Assembly: GCF_003732665.1 (NCBI RefSeq) | Contig: NZ_MOBP01000001.1 | Span: forward strand, 43,466-107,465 | From: Pseudomonas frederiksbergensis | Lineage (GTDB): Bacteria; Pseudomonadota; Gammaproteobacteria; Pseudomonadales; Pseudomonadaceae | Length of the DNA stretch: 64,000 nucleotides | Reading direction: 5' to 3' | In this document: positions 17,010 to 26,787 of the stretch, piece by piece | Layout: the number at the start of each line of letters is the position of its first letter | How positions within the stretch are numbered: the first letter of the stretch is position 1 | Made by a program: the position numbers and the translations under genes | The notes under the pieces: generated by a model | What the model was told of the DNA's origin: nothing | Seen by the model: only the letters and a program-made list of their open reading frames with translations | The model's database searches: none

Positions 17010-17627
17010 CTAACTAGGAGGATACGCCGACATGGCCTTTTCCACAGCCTCTCGAATCGCATCCGCGCGCCGGCTCTGATTGCCCTGGTTGCCGGTCTCG
17101 GCGCTGGCGCTCCATACCGGTTGACCGGTGCCGGCGTCGAACAGATCGACCCGCACCACCACGACCTGTTCCGAATAGGTGCGCACGATCGGCACCGTCT
17201 CGTACATGCCGTAGCCACCCCCATAACGGTGATAACCACCGCCATAACCACCGCCGTAATAACCATAGTCGTCCTGGACCTGACGCAAGCGGGTTTCCAG
17301 GTGCAGGTTGGCGCTGACAAACAGGTCCGCCGGGCGGTTGTCGTGCAACGGGCGCAAGCCGCGCTGGTCGAGGGCATTGCTCACCGCCTCCGCCACTTGC
17401 GCCGAATCCGCCCAGGCCGAACCCGGTGGCAATTGTCCGTTGAGCCAGGCCCAACTGCGGTAACGCCCGTAATCACGGGGCGGCGCCGGGTAGGCACTGC
17501 GGTCGAAGGTGTTCGCCGCTTGGGGTGGCGCCGGCGGCAAGGGGTTGGACGTCGCCACATACGGGTTGCTGCCCTGGCAGGCCGCCAACCCCAGACACAT
17601 CACCAGCAATCCTGAACGCGTGTTCAT
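17010..17627 (-). CDS. DUF4136 lipoprotein, copy 2
   Basis: This 205-residue predicted lipoprotein has the signal [17 protein letters not shown] (lipobox LAAC), a Pro-rich spacer, then a DUF4136-type domain ([33 protein letters not shown]). A Gly/Tyr-rich loop, [18 protein letters not shown], sits in the middle of the domain; copy 1 has the shorter NYGGGWGNPWNGYWG at the same place. The gene is upstream of copy 1 in the same transcript. The Gly/Tyr loop may be surface exposed, which is inference only. Confidence 0.87.
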   Translation of the reverse strand: MNTRSGLLVMCLGLAACQGSNPYVATSNPLPPAPPQAANTFDRSAYPAPPRDYGRYRSWAWLNGQLPPGSAWADSAQVAEAVSNALDQRGLRPLHDNRPADLFVSANLHLETRLRQVQDDYGYYGGGYGGGYHRYGGGYGMYETVPIVRTYSEQVVVVRVDLFDAGTGQPVWSASAETGNQGNQSRRADAIREAVEKAMSAYPPS

Positions 17628-17639
17628 TTCGTTCTCCGA

Positions 17640-18389
17640 TCAAATCGGCCGACAGATCCAGTGCAAATAGCGCCCAAGCCCGGCAAAGCTTGGGTGACGA
17701 CGATGGGCCAGTTCCATTTCGAGCAAGTCCACCAGTTCGGCGCGGGCCTGGAATTCCACCGGCATGTAATCGTGAAAAACCCGCACTCCACTTTGGGTTT
17801 CGACCTGCCACATCCCTTCAAGTTGCGCCGCCAGTTCCCGTGGATCAAGGGGCTGTTGCGGGGTCAGGCTCTGCTTTTCGCCGGCCATGTCGTTCTTGCG
17901 CATCTTGCGGAAGTGGCCCTTGAGCAGGTTGCGGTAGATCAGTGCGTCGCGGTTATAGAAGGCCAGGGACAGCCAGCCCTCCTTGGTCGTGAGTTGATGC
18001 AGCACTGGCAGAATCGCGTGAGGTTCGGCCAGCCATTCCAGCACGGCGTGACACAGCACCAGGTCGTAGGGTTCGGTGAGCTGGCCGAGCAGATCCTGCC
18101 ACGGCGCCTGGATGAAGGTCGCGGTCTGACCGGCGTCGGCGAAGCGTTGGCGGGCGCCTTCGAGCATCGGTGCGGCCGGTTCGGCGAGTGTCACGTCATG
18201 CCCGCGCTGGGCCAGCCACAGCGACATGTGCCCCAGGCCGGCACCGATATCCAGTACGCGCAGCGGTCGATCCGGCAAGGTTTCCGCCAGGTCGGCTTGC
18301 AGCACCGCGAGGCGAATCGCGCCTTTGGCCCCGCCGTAGATTTTTTCCGCGAAACGGGTCGCCAACTGATCGAAATGACGGTCGCTCAT
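17640..18389 (-). CDS. cmoM: CmoM, tRNA 5-carboxymethoxyuridine methyltransferase
   Basis: This 249-residue SAM-dependent methyltransferase is the CmoM (formerly SmtA) enzyme, which methylates cmo5U at the tRNA wobble position to mcmo5U. The N-terminus SDRHFDQLATRFAEKIYGG and the SAM-binding LRVLDIGAGLGHMSLWLAQ (about residues 43-61) are characteristic, as is VLEWLAEP in the middle. The start is the ATG at 18389, overlapping the stop of the MazG-like gene by one base (TGATG). A frame extending to 18560 runs through that upstream gene and was rejected. Confidence 0.9.
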   Translation of the reverse strand: MSDRHFDQLATRFAEKIYGGAKGAIRLAVLQADLAETLPDRPLRVLDIGAGLGHMSLWLAQRGHDVTLAEPAAPMLEGARQRFADAGQTATFIQAPWQDLLGQLTEPYDLVLCHAVLEWLAEPHAILPVLHQLTTKEGWLSLAFYNRDALIYRNLLKGHFRKMRKNDMAGEKQSLTPQQPLDPRELAAQLEGMWQVETQSGVRVFHDYMPVEFQARAELVDLLEMELAHRRHPSFAGLGRYLHWICRPI

Positions 18390-18691
18390 CAGCTGAACCG
18401 CCGTTCGCTGTCCGCGAGTTTGCTGCGCACCACTTCGTTCATGTCCAACCCCAACTCGCTGCACAGCAATAAGAGATAGAGCACGATGTCGCCGACTTCC
18501 TGCCCGGCGTGGGCCAGTTTGTCGGCGGGCAATTGCCGGGACTGGTCTTCGCTCAGCCACTGGAAAATCTCCACCAGCTCGGACATTTCCACGCTCGCGG
18601 CCATGGCCAGGTTTTTCGGGCTGTGAAATTGGCGCCAGTCATTGCGGTCGCGGATGGCGTGCAGGCGTTCGGTCAGTTCAACAAGGTTCAT
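18389..18691 (-). CDS. MazG-like nucleotide pyrophosphohydrolase
   Basis: This 100-residue all-alpha NTP-PPase of the MazG/DCTPP-like group has a first helix RLHAIRDRNDWRQFHSPKN, the metal-binding ExxE pair in MSELVEIFQW, and the second acidic pair ExxD in QEVGDIVLYLLLLCSELGLD. Such enzymes hydrolyse non-canonical or excess nucleotides. AGGAGA precedes the ATG at 18691. It is translationally coupled to cmoM, an association common in Pseudomonas. The substrate cannot be told from sequence. Confidence 0.88.
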   Translation of the reverse strand: MNLVELTERLHAIRDRNDWRQFHSPKNLAMAASVEMSELVEIFQWLSEDQSRQLPADKLAHAGQEVGDIVLYLLLLCSELGLDMNEVVRSKLADSERRFS

Positions 18692-18752
18692 CGGGCTCTC
18701 CTGAAGGCGTATAGCTTCGGGGGGATGGAGGGTGAAGGCAAGGCCTTCTCCC

Positions 18753-18842
18753 GTAGGAGCAAAGCTTGCTCGCGATGGCGCAGTATCAGGCGACATTGAT
18801 GTTGAATGTTAAGCCGCCTTCGCGAGCAAGCTTTGCTCCTAC
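18753..18842. repeat. REP doublet (GTAGGAGCAAAGC variant)
   Basis: GTAGGAGCAAAGCTTGCTCGC at 18753 faces its complement ending GCTTTGCTCCTAC at 18842. The outer bases are GTAGGAGC instead of GTGGGAGC, and both arms carry the same change, so the pair has kept its symmetry. It lies upstream of the mazG-cmoM pair. Confidence 0.9.
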
Positions 18843-18971
18843 AGGGTTCATCAACAGACCTGAGACTTTGCGCCATACTCACACGCTCCCGGCATCAGGG
18901 AACTCGGCACCACGATCCGCGGCCCAAGTCTGGCGCGGCAACCTTGCCACCACTTTCATCAGGACGCCCAC

Positions 18972-19265
18972 ATGCAGGTAGAAAGTTTCTTTGAATGGCT
19001 CGGCCAGGCACTCGGTTCGGTCATCCGCTTTATCGTCGACGGCCTCAGCGGCCTGTTCAATATCCTCAGCCACGCCGGCGGCAACTTTGTCGAAGGGCTG
19101 TCCCGGGCGCTGGGCATGGACACCTCGATCATCAGCATCATCGCGCTGATCCTCGGGCTGATGCTGCTGTGGTCGGCGATCCGGGCGTTCATGAATGCGT
19201 CGATCATCATGGGGATCATCTGGTTGTTACTTGGGCTTTGGTTGCTTAGCTGGATCATCCACTAA
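18972..19265 (+). CDS. Small inner-membrane protein
   Basis: This 97-residue membrane protein has an amphipathic start (MQVESFFEWLGQALGSVIRF), a loop with GLFNILSHAGGNFVEGLSRA, and two strong hydrophobic helices at about residues 52-68 (SIISIIALILGLMLLWS) and 74-95. AGGA lies seven bases before the ATG. I do not recognise a named family. It stands alone, with REP doublets on both sides. Confidence 0.75.
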   Translation: MQVESFFEWLGQALGSVIRFIVDGLSGLFNILSHAGGNFVEGLSRALGMDTSIISIIALILGLMLLWSAIRAFMNASIIMGIIWLLLGLWLLSWIIH

Positions 19266-19280
19266 CACCGCCAATCCCCT

Positions 19281-19368
19281 GTGGGAGCGGGCTTGCTCGC
19301 GAAAGCGGTGTATCAGGCAACTTAAATGTCGGATGTCAGTCAGCCTTCGCGAGCAAGCCCGCTCCCAC
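19281..19368. repeat. REP doublet
   Basis: GTGGGAGCGGGCTTGCTCGCGAAAGC and its inverted partner TTCGCGAGCAAGCCCGCTCCCAC lie between the small membrane protein gene and the MATE gene, with a spacer of about 40 bp. Confidence 0.92.
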
Positions 19369-19427
19369 GATGGATCGCTGCAGTTTCCAAATGTGTCGTT
19401 ACAATGCCCGCTCCCCAAGGAGCCTGC

Positions 19428-20777
19428 ATGTCCAACCTGATCGCCGACTGGCGCGACCGCCCGACCCACCGCAAGGTCTGGGCCCTCGCCGCGCCCATGA
19501 TCCTCTCGAACATTTCCGTACCGCTGGTGGCGCTGGTCGACAGCACCGTCATCGGCCACCTGCCCCATGCCCATCAATTGGGCGCCGTTGCGGTGGGTGC
19601 CAGCCTGTATACCTTCCTGGCCTGGGGCATGGGTTTCCTGCGCATGGGCACCACCGGTTTCGCGGCACAAGCTGCCGGGCGCGGGGATGGCGCGGCGTTG
19701 CGGCAGATTTTGTTGCAGGGTCTGCTGTTGGCGATGGGACTGGCCATCGTGTTGGGGGCGGCGGGGATTCCGTTGAGCGGCGTGGCCCTGCACTTCATGC
19801 AACCCTCGGCGGAACTGGATCAGCTGACCCGGGAATTCTTCCACACCCGACTGTTCGGCCTGCCTGCCGCGCTGGCCAGTTATGCGCTGGTGGGCTGGTT
19901 CCTCGGGACCCAGAACGCCCGAGCACCGCTGGCGATTCTGCTGGGCACCAACCTGGTGAACATCGCACTGAACCTGTGGTTCGTGCTCGGCCTGGAGTGG
20001 GGCGTGGTCGGCGCCGCCCGGGCCTCGGTAATTGCCGAGTGGACCGGCGCCCTGATCGGCATGTTCATGACCCGCAAGGCCCTGCGCGCCTACCCCGGCC
20101 ACATCGCCTGGGCCGCCCTCGCCTTGTGGCAGAGCTGGCGCCCGTTGCTGGCGGTCAACCGCGACATTTTCATCCGCAGTCTGGCCCTGCAATCGGTGTT
20201 TTTCCTGATCACGGTGCAAGGCGCTCGACTGGGGGACGCCACGGTCGCCGCCAATGCGCTGCTGCTCAATGGCTTGCTGCTGACCGCCCACGCCCTCGAT
20301 GGCCTGGCCCACGCCGTGGAAGCCCTGTGCGGTCACGCCATCGGTGCTCGGGATCGCGATGCCCTGCGCCGCTCATTGGTCGTGGCCGCCGGTTGGTCGT
20401 TGATCGCCAGCCTGGGTTTCGCCGCGCTATTCCTGTTCGCCGGGCACCTGTTCATCGAGATGCAGACCAACATCCAGAGCGTGCGCGACACCGCGTTCAT
20501 CTACTTGCCCTACCTCGCCGCCCTGCCGCTGCTCGCGGTCTGGAGCTACCTGCTCGACGGCCTGTTCATCGGCGCCACCCGCGCCCGGGAAATGCGCAAC
20601 GGCATGCTGCTGACCGTGGTGCTGTTACTGCCGTTCGCCTGGGCGCTGCAAGGTTTGGGCAACCATGGGCTGTGGATAACCTTCCTGCTGTTCATGGTGC
20701 TGCGCAGCCTGACCCTCGGCGCATTCGCCTGGTATCTGCGCAAGAACGATGGCTGGTTTGCCGGCCGCGCTCACTGA
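19428..20777 (+). CDS. MATE-family (DinF-like) efflux protein
   Basis: This 449-residue integral membrane protein has about twelve hydrophobic segments. The N-terminal MATE signature is present (KVWALAAPMILSNISVPLVALVDSTVIG), with the DinF-type features LRMGTTGFAAQAAGRGD and, after the central loop, LDGLAHAVEALCGHAIG. MATE proteins export drugs or metabolites against Na+ or H+. I chose the ATG at 19428 with AAGGAG six bases upstream; an upstream frame from 19326 runs through a REP. It converges with, and overlaps by 7 bp, the esterase gene. The substrate is unknown. Confidence 0.9.
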   Translation: MSNLIADWRDRPTHRKVWALAAPMILSNISVPLVALVDSTVIGHLPHAHQLGAVAVGASLYTFLAWGMGFLRMGTTGFAAQAAGRGDGAALRQILLQGLLLAMGLAIVLGAAGIPLSGVALHFMQPSAELDQLTREFFHTRLFGLPAALASYALVGWFLGTQNARAPLAILLGTNLVNIALNLWFVLGLEWGVVGAARASVIAEWTGALIGMFMTRKALRAYPGHIAWAALALWQSWRPLLAVNRDIFIRSLALQSVFFLITVQGARLGDATVAANALLLNGLLLTAHALDGLAHAVEALCGHAIGARDRDALRRSLVVAAGWSLIASLGFAALFLFAGHLFIEMQTNIQSVRDTAFIYLPYLAALPLLAVWSYLLDGLFIGATRAREMRNGMLLTVVLLLPFAWALQGLGNHGLWITFLLFMVLRSLTLGAFAWYLRKNDGWFAGRAH

Positions 20778-21646
20778 GTCGGCGGGGCTTTGACGAAGGC
20801 CGCGACCTCATCCAGCACCGGGGCCAAACCGCGCATGGGCCGGGACAGGCTCGCCACCAGCGTGGCGTGGCTGGTGCGGGAATAATAGCGATCCTGCACT
20901 GGCACCCCGGCCGCCCGCAGTTTGCTCGCCAAACCGCCGGTGTTGCGGGTCGGGTTGACCACATCATCGTCCTTCGATGCCATCAACAAGGCCGGAGGCG
21001 CGCCGCGACTGACGTGATTGATCGGCTGGGATTGTGGCGGTGAATCCGGCCAGAAAAACACCGGGCGCACCTCAGGATTCTGGATCGGCAGGAAATCATA
21101 CGGCCCGGCCAGGCCGATCCAGCCGCTGAGATCCTCCGGCGACATGCCCACCGCCCCCAGCCACTGCGGGTCCAGCGCCAGCATCGCCACGTTGTAGGCG
21201 CCGGAACTGTGGCCCATCAGGAATAACCGTTGGGGGTTACCGGAATACTGGCGGATGTGTTCATGGGTCCAGGCCACCGCGTTGGCGCCGTCCTCGAGAA
21301 ACAACGGATAACGCACCTGTGGGTACAACCGATAATCCGCCAGCACCGCGACGATCCCTCGGGACGCCAGCGCCTCGCCGACAAAACTGTAATCGCTGCG
21401 CGAACCGCTGTTCCAACTGCCGCCGTAGAAAAACACCACCACCGGAGCGTTTTGCGCGGGATGCCGGGGCACGTACACATCGAGTTTCTGCCGTGGATCA
21501 CGGCCATAGGCAATGCCTTCGGTCTTGTCGAAGGTGCCGTCGGGAGTGAGGGCATTGAGCATTTTCAACGGCGAACACGCCTCCACCACAATCAACAGAA
21601 CACCGCTGATCAACACCTTGAACAGTCGCCGGATTGCGTTCGCCAT
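20771..21646 (-). CDS. Membrane-anchored or exported alpha/beta hydrolase (BD-FAE-like esterase)
   Basis: This 291-residue alpha/beta-hydrolase has an N-terminal hydrophobic segment (FKVLISGVLLIVVEAC); Cys24 could be a lipid site, though VEAC is a poor lipobox. The oxyanion strand is VVVFFYGGSW. The nucleophile elbow is FLMGHSSGAYN with Ser147, and later ALLMASKDDDVV and SRTSHATL supply Asp and His. The fold resembles BD-FAE esterases. The gene follows the DUF4123 gene by only 18 bp on the same strand, after vgrG, which makes it a candidate cargo of that cassette. Against this, it has an export signal, which T6SS cargo normally lacks, so an independent cell-envelope esterase is just as possible. 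Confidence 0.82.
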   Translation of the reverse strand: MANAIRRLFKVLISGVLLIVVEACSPLKMLNALTPDGTFDKTEGIAYGRDPRQKLDVYVPRHPAQNAPVVVFFYGGSWNSGSRSDYSFVGEALASRGIVAVLADYRLYPQVRYPLFLEDGANAVAWTHEHIRQYSGNPQRLFLMGHSSGAYNVAMLALDPQWLGAVGMSPEDLSGWIGLAGPYDFLPIQNPEVRPVFFWPDSPPQSQPINHVSRGAPPALLMASKDDDVVNPTRNTGGLASKLRAAGVPVQDRYYSRTSHATLVASLSRPMRGLAPVLDEVAAFVKAPPTQ

Positions 21647-21664
21647 ATCGATGAATCCTCTCGT

Positions 21665-22462
21665 TCAGGGTTGATCGCCCTGCCACAGATAGCGCAGGTA
21701 ATCGAGTCGTTCCTGTTGGGTGCGCCCCGGCAAGGGCTGCGTCGGCAACGCGCCGGGACACTGCAAGCGTAGCCACAACCAGTCATCCAGTACGGGCCGT
21801 TCGCTGAAGCCCAGGACCAGGCCTTCCTGGACATGGGACCACAAGCGGTTGTAATCGGTGCCGGTGGATCGACTCCAATGCCAGGCATGCTGCTCCAGCA
21901 GGCAGGTTTGCAATTTTTCCCGCTGGCGCAGGCTGAGGTTTTCTTCGAAGGCCAGCGGGCTTACCGCCAATCCGGGGTTGAGCAATTGCTGCCAGCCCTG
22001 GCTGCCAATCGCGCGGTCGGCCCAGGTGCCACCGAACCAGCGCAACTGGCTGATCGGGCCAAGCCAGCGACTCAGTTCCTCGGCATCGCAGGCATCGAAG
22101 AAGTAGCTGGCGCAGTGCGGGTTGTAATAGCTCAGCAGCGCCCGGTGATGCAGGCCGAGGGTTACCGTGAGCATGCGCCGCAAATGCTCCAGCAATACGG
22201 CTGCCGAGGCTTCGCTGAACAGCAGCAAGCCTTGCCAGGCGTGCGGCTCGCGGTAGCAACGTTCGAGCAGCGCCGGACTGTCCCGCACATCCACCAGCGC
22301 CGGTCCCCGTTCGCGCAAGGCATGCCATTCGGTGCCCTCGAATAGCCAGGACCAGCGCACATCGCTCAATTGCCCGAGCAAGGTGGCGGACGTCCGGGGC
22401 GCACCCGGCACGTCCAGCAGCAGCCATTGTGCAACCGGGTCAGGCGTCTGCACGCCGTTCAT
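21665..22462 (-). CDS. DUF4123 protein, T6SS effector adaptor/chaperone type
   Basis: This 265-residue protein has the DUF4123 pattern: WLLLDVPG at the start, then SPALLERCYREPHAWQGLL, HHRALLSYYNPHCASYFF and the PISQLRWFGG strand, with a C-terminal extension rich in Trp and Arg. DUF4123 proteins bridge VgrG tips to effectors in type VI secretion. The start ATGA overlaps the vgrG stop, so the two are coupled. A frame extending to 22555 was rejected because it runs back into vgrG. No other T6SS gene lies in the window, so the cassette must use a machine encoded elsewhere, or be a remnant. Confidence 0.85.
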   Translation of the reverse strand: MNGVQTPDPVAQWLLLDVPGAPRTSATLLGQLSDVRWSWLFEGTEWHALRERGPALVDVRDSPALLERCYREPHAWQGLLLFSEASAAVLLEHLRRMLTVTLGLHHRALLSYYNPHCASYFFDACDAEELSRWLGPISQLRWFGGTWADRAIGSQGWQQLLNPGLAVSPLAFEENLSLRQREKLQTCLLEQHAWHWSRSTGTDYNRLWSHVQEGLVLGFSERPVLDDWLWLRLQCPGALPTQPLPGRTQQERLDYLRYLWQGDQP

Positions 22463-23769
22463 GCCGCACCGCTCTGGCCAAACTGCATCAGCGCCCGACA
22501 GGTGCACACCCCCTGTCGACAATGACTGTAACTGCCGCCGCCGGGCAGCAGGCACAGCAACACCAGGGGTTCGCTGGTTTGCAGCAAGGCCAGCAAAGCA
22601 TCCGGTTCTGGCCGCACGGGAGGTGACACTTCAACGACCTCTGCAATGGGCGAGCGCTGAAGCAGACCGGTAATCAGCGGTTGATCCGGATCCCCCTCGA
22701 TAAAACTGACCACCACCTCCGCCCCTGCCCGCCATTGTGAAACGGCCGAGCCTTGCAGATCGGCGGCCAACGGCAGCCAACAATGACCGTTTTTTGCGCC
22801 CTCGCCCTGATAGAGCCAGTCGAACTGCACAGCCACGGGGCGCGACGGATCGGGTTGCGTTTCTTCGACATCGACCACCCACGCCCTTTGCAGGCTGAGC
22901 ATGCGTGGTTTCATGGGTTCCGGAGTCGCCACCCAGGGCGCTTCCCACGGCACGGCACGGATTGTGTTGGAGTAGGTAAACAGCGGATCCTGACCGCCCT
23001 GATGCTCGATCTCGATCAACCGCCACAGATCATTCCACTCGCTGACCGGGTGCCCGGCCAGGGGCATCAACTGACCACTGCGCAAGGTCGTCAGGCCGGT
23101 CCGGCCCTCGGCCATCGGCACCGTCGCCACCCCGACCTGAACCTCGAACCGGCACTGCGCCGCCAGCTCGCTTTCAGCCTGCAACACCAGGGTTTGCCCA
23201 CGGCTGAAAGGCCCTTGACCATCCCCGACGACCAAGCAGTGGCCGCGCCTGGAATGCTCGAAGTGGTAGTGCAGGCGTTCCTCGGCGCACAGGCGCTGGA
23301 AAAACTGCAGGTCCGACTCGCGGTATTGCGTGCAGAAATCCCGGGGCGGGTAATCGTCATTCAATTCCAGACGCCAATCCTTGCCGGCAATCCCGTGCTC
23401 CTTGAGCACCTGGGCCAGAATCTGCGGCACCGAACGGCCACTGAAAATACGCTGGCTGAAACGCTGGCCCAGGCACGCCAGTTTCGGCCGCAGACGCACA
23501 CGGCACAGCCGGGACAAGACGCCATGCTCACGCTGGACCAGTTCATGCAACTGCCCATGGATACCGTTGCCGACACCTTCGAATTGCAAAAACGCCGAAC
23601 GATAAAGCAGGCTCGCAAGGTCCAGGGTCGGGTCATTGATCAACAGGTCCACCTCGAACACAAACGGTTCGCTGATGGCTTCAGTGCCGGTAAAGGCCAG
23701 GACCTCAAAGGCGTCGGGCAGGCCCGCTACATCCAGCCGAAAGGACGGCTCGTTGACTGGATAGAACAT
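22459..23769 (-). CDS. vgrG: Short VgrG spike protein
   Basis: This 436-residue VgrG has an N-terminal gp27-like part (EVLAFTGTEAISEPFVFEVDL, and QYRESDLQFFQRLCAEERLHYHFE at about 160) and a gp5 OB-fold (VAVQFDWLYQGEGAKNGHCW; GAEVVVSFIEGDPDQPLITG). VgrG proteins are usually 600 residues or more. Here the long gp5 beta-helix is missing and the chain ends soon after the OB-fold with a Cys-rich tail, SHCRQGVCTCRA. The ATG at 23769 is 233 bp from the convergent end of speA. The gene heads the unit vgrG-DUF4123-esterase. The sequence is intact, without frameshift, so the shortness looks like a stable form. Confidence 0.88.
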   Translation of the reverse strand: MFYPVNEPSFRLDVAGLPDAFEVLAFTGTEAISEPFVFEVDLLINDPTLDLASLLYRSAFLQFEGVGNGIHGQLHELVQREHGVLSRLCRVRLRPKLACLGQRFSQRIFSGRSVPQILAQVLKEHGIAGKDWRLELNDDYPPRDFCTQYRESDLQFFQRLCAEERLHYHFEHSRRGHCLVVGDGQGPFSRGQTLVLQAESELAAQCRFEVQVGVATVPMAEGRTGLTTLRSGQLMPLAGHPVSEWNDLWRLIEIEHQGGQDPLFTYSNTIRAVPWEAPWVATPEPMKPRMLSLQRAWVVDVEETQPDPSRPVAVQFDWLYQGEGAKNGHCWLPLAADLQGSAVSQWRAGAEVVVSFIEGDPDQPLITGLLQRSPIAEVVEVSPPVRPEPDALLALLQTSEPLVLLCLLPGGGSYSHCRQGVCTCRALMQFGQSGAA

Positions 23770-24002
23770 CGGCGATTCTCTACAGGAGGGGCGGCCGGGG
23801 ATTCTCGCTGAGAGACATGGCCGAGTAGAGTGCCGAAATACAACTTAGGAAATGACCTACGCGAAAAGAAGACTACATCGCTGTAATAGCCGTTGCTGTG
23901 AGTCATTTCGCTTGGAAAGCGGGAAGCGTCCCACCAGGTCATCTGAAATTTCCGCAGCGCGGAGTACATTTTCAGACAACCCGGTGGAAGCAGTGCCTTA
24001 CC

Positions 24003-25916
<1,914 letters not shown>

Positions 25917-26050
25917 TGAAGTCCCCTATAAAGAAGTCATAGAGCGTCGCCTGGGTTCAGGCCGGCGCAGTCTAAAGAATGAAAATGACGGTTCGTCAAC
26001 GAGGGGATAGACCTCGCTGAGCGCAGTGAGTTTAGAAACCAGTCAGAACA

Positions 26051-26121
26051 GGCTCTGTGAAAACCATGTAGGCGACGCCGGACCCGAAGGGAATCAGGAC
26101 CGGATCAAGCCGAGGGTGGTT
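26051..26121. other. Long inverted repeat between the SUI1 gene and speA
   Basis: CTCTGTGAAAACCA (about 26053-26066) pairs with TGGTTTTCACAGAG (about 26106-26119) around a loop of about 40 nt. The loop can form a second hairpin: on the minus strand it reads CCCTTCGGG, a UUCG-type tetraloop. It lies downstream of the SUI1 gene and upstream of speA, both on the minus strand. No T-run follows, so it is a poor intrinsic terminator. It could be a leader structure for speA or a processed 3' end. Confidence 0.55.
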
Positions 26122-26134
26122 TTCACAGAGGCTG

Positions 26135-26506
26135 CTAGCCGCCGGACTTCTTTGCTTTAAAACCCAGTTTGATCAGTTCGGCCAAGAGTAGCTCAACGTG
26201 ATCGCCCTGGATTTCGATGATGCCGTCTTTCAACGCACCGCCGGTGCCGCAACGTTTCTTCAACGTTGTCGCCAGGGCCGTGAGCTCGTCGAGGGCCAAC
26301 GGCACGCCGGTGATGGTGGTCACCGTCTTGCCGCCACGGCCCTTGCTTTCGCGACGCACGCGAGCAATGCCGTCGCCGGCCGGGATAACGGTCTGTTTGC
26401 AGATACAGGCGTCCACCGGCTTACTGCAATCCGGGCAATGACGACCTGCGTCGGTGGAAAATACCAGGCCACCAAGGGCGGCGAAGGATGCGGCTTTTTT
26501 GGCCAC
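26135..26506 (-). CDS. yciH: SUI1/YciH-family translation factor
   Basis: This 123-residue eIF1-like (SUI1) protein has a short zinc-ribbon-like segment HCPDCSKPVDACICK (four Cys) followed by the SUI1 core ARVRRESKGRGGKTVTTITG and KKRCGTGGALKDGIIEIQGD. YciH proteins influence start-codon and initiator-tRNA discrimination. I chose the GTG at 26506 with AGAGGA nine bases upstream; an ATG at 26560 has no such signal and adds a non-conserved leader. It is monocistronic, followed by a long inverted repeat. Confidence 0.88.
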   Translation of the reverse strand: MAKKAASFAALGGLVFSTDAGRHCPDCSKPVDACICKQTVIPAGDGIARVRRESKGRGGKTVTTITGVPLALDELTALATTLKKRCGTGGALKDGIIEIQGDHVELLLAELIKLGFKAKKSGG

Positions 26507-26614
26507 CGGCAATCCTCTTGGGAGGACAAAGACTGGTCGCGGCACTTGGGCAAGTGCCATCGACCGCGAAGCCCCACTCAGGCAGGGGCAGCGCTACTGA
26601 ACCATTACAACTCT

Positions 26615-26708
26615 GCGTAGGAGCTGTCTCGTGCAACGAGGCTGCGATCTTTTGATATTGCCGTTAAATCAAGATCAAAAGATCGCAGCCTTCGGCAGCT
26701 CCTACGCA
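26615..26708. repeat. Palindromic repeat, GTAGGAGCTG class
   Basis: GCGTAGGAGCTG at 26615 pairs with CAGCTCCTACGC at 26708, and inside this GAGGCTGCGATCTTTTGAT pairs with ATCAAAAGATCGCAGCC. This is a different repeat class from the GTGGGAGCGGGC REPs and makes one very long hairpin. It lies between the SUI1 and Nudix genes. Confidence 0.9.
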
Positions 26709-26787
26709 GGCACCGCAGGTTCAGCTTGAAAAGGTCGCGCAGTGTAACGGCAAAAAGCCGACTTGCTAAGAGCCAATCGGCGCCAAT

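Noticed and set aside
22332..22673. A plus-strand frame across the vgrG/DUF4123 junction that could be an immunity gene
   Set aside because: It overlaps two well-supported coding regions, is Pro/Ser/Arg-rich and has no ribosome site.
23770..24002. The 233-bp gap between vgrG and speA as a hidden small gene or phage attachment site
   Set aside because: No frame has a ribosome site and no direct repeat flanking the cassette was seen; it probably holds the vgrG promoter and the speA 3' end.
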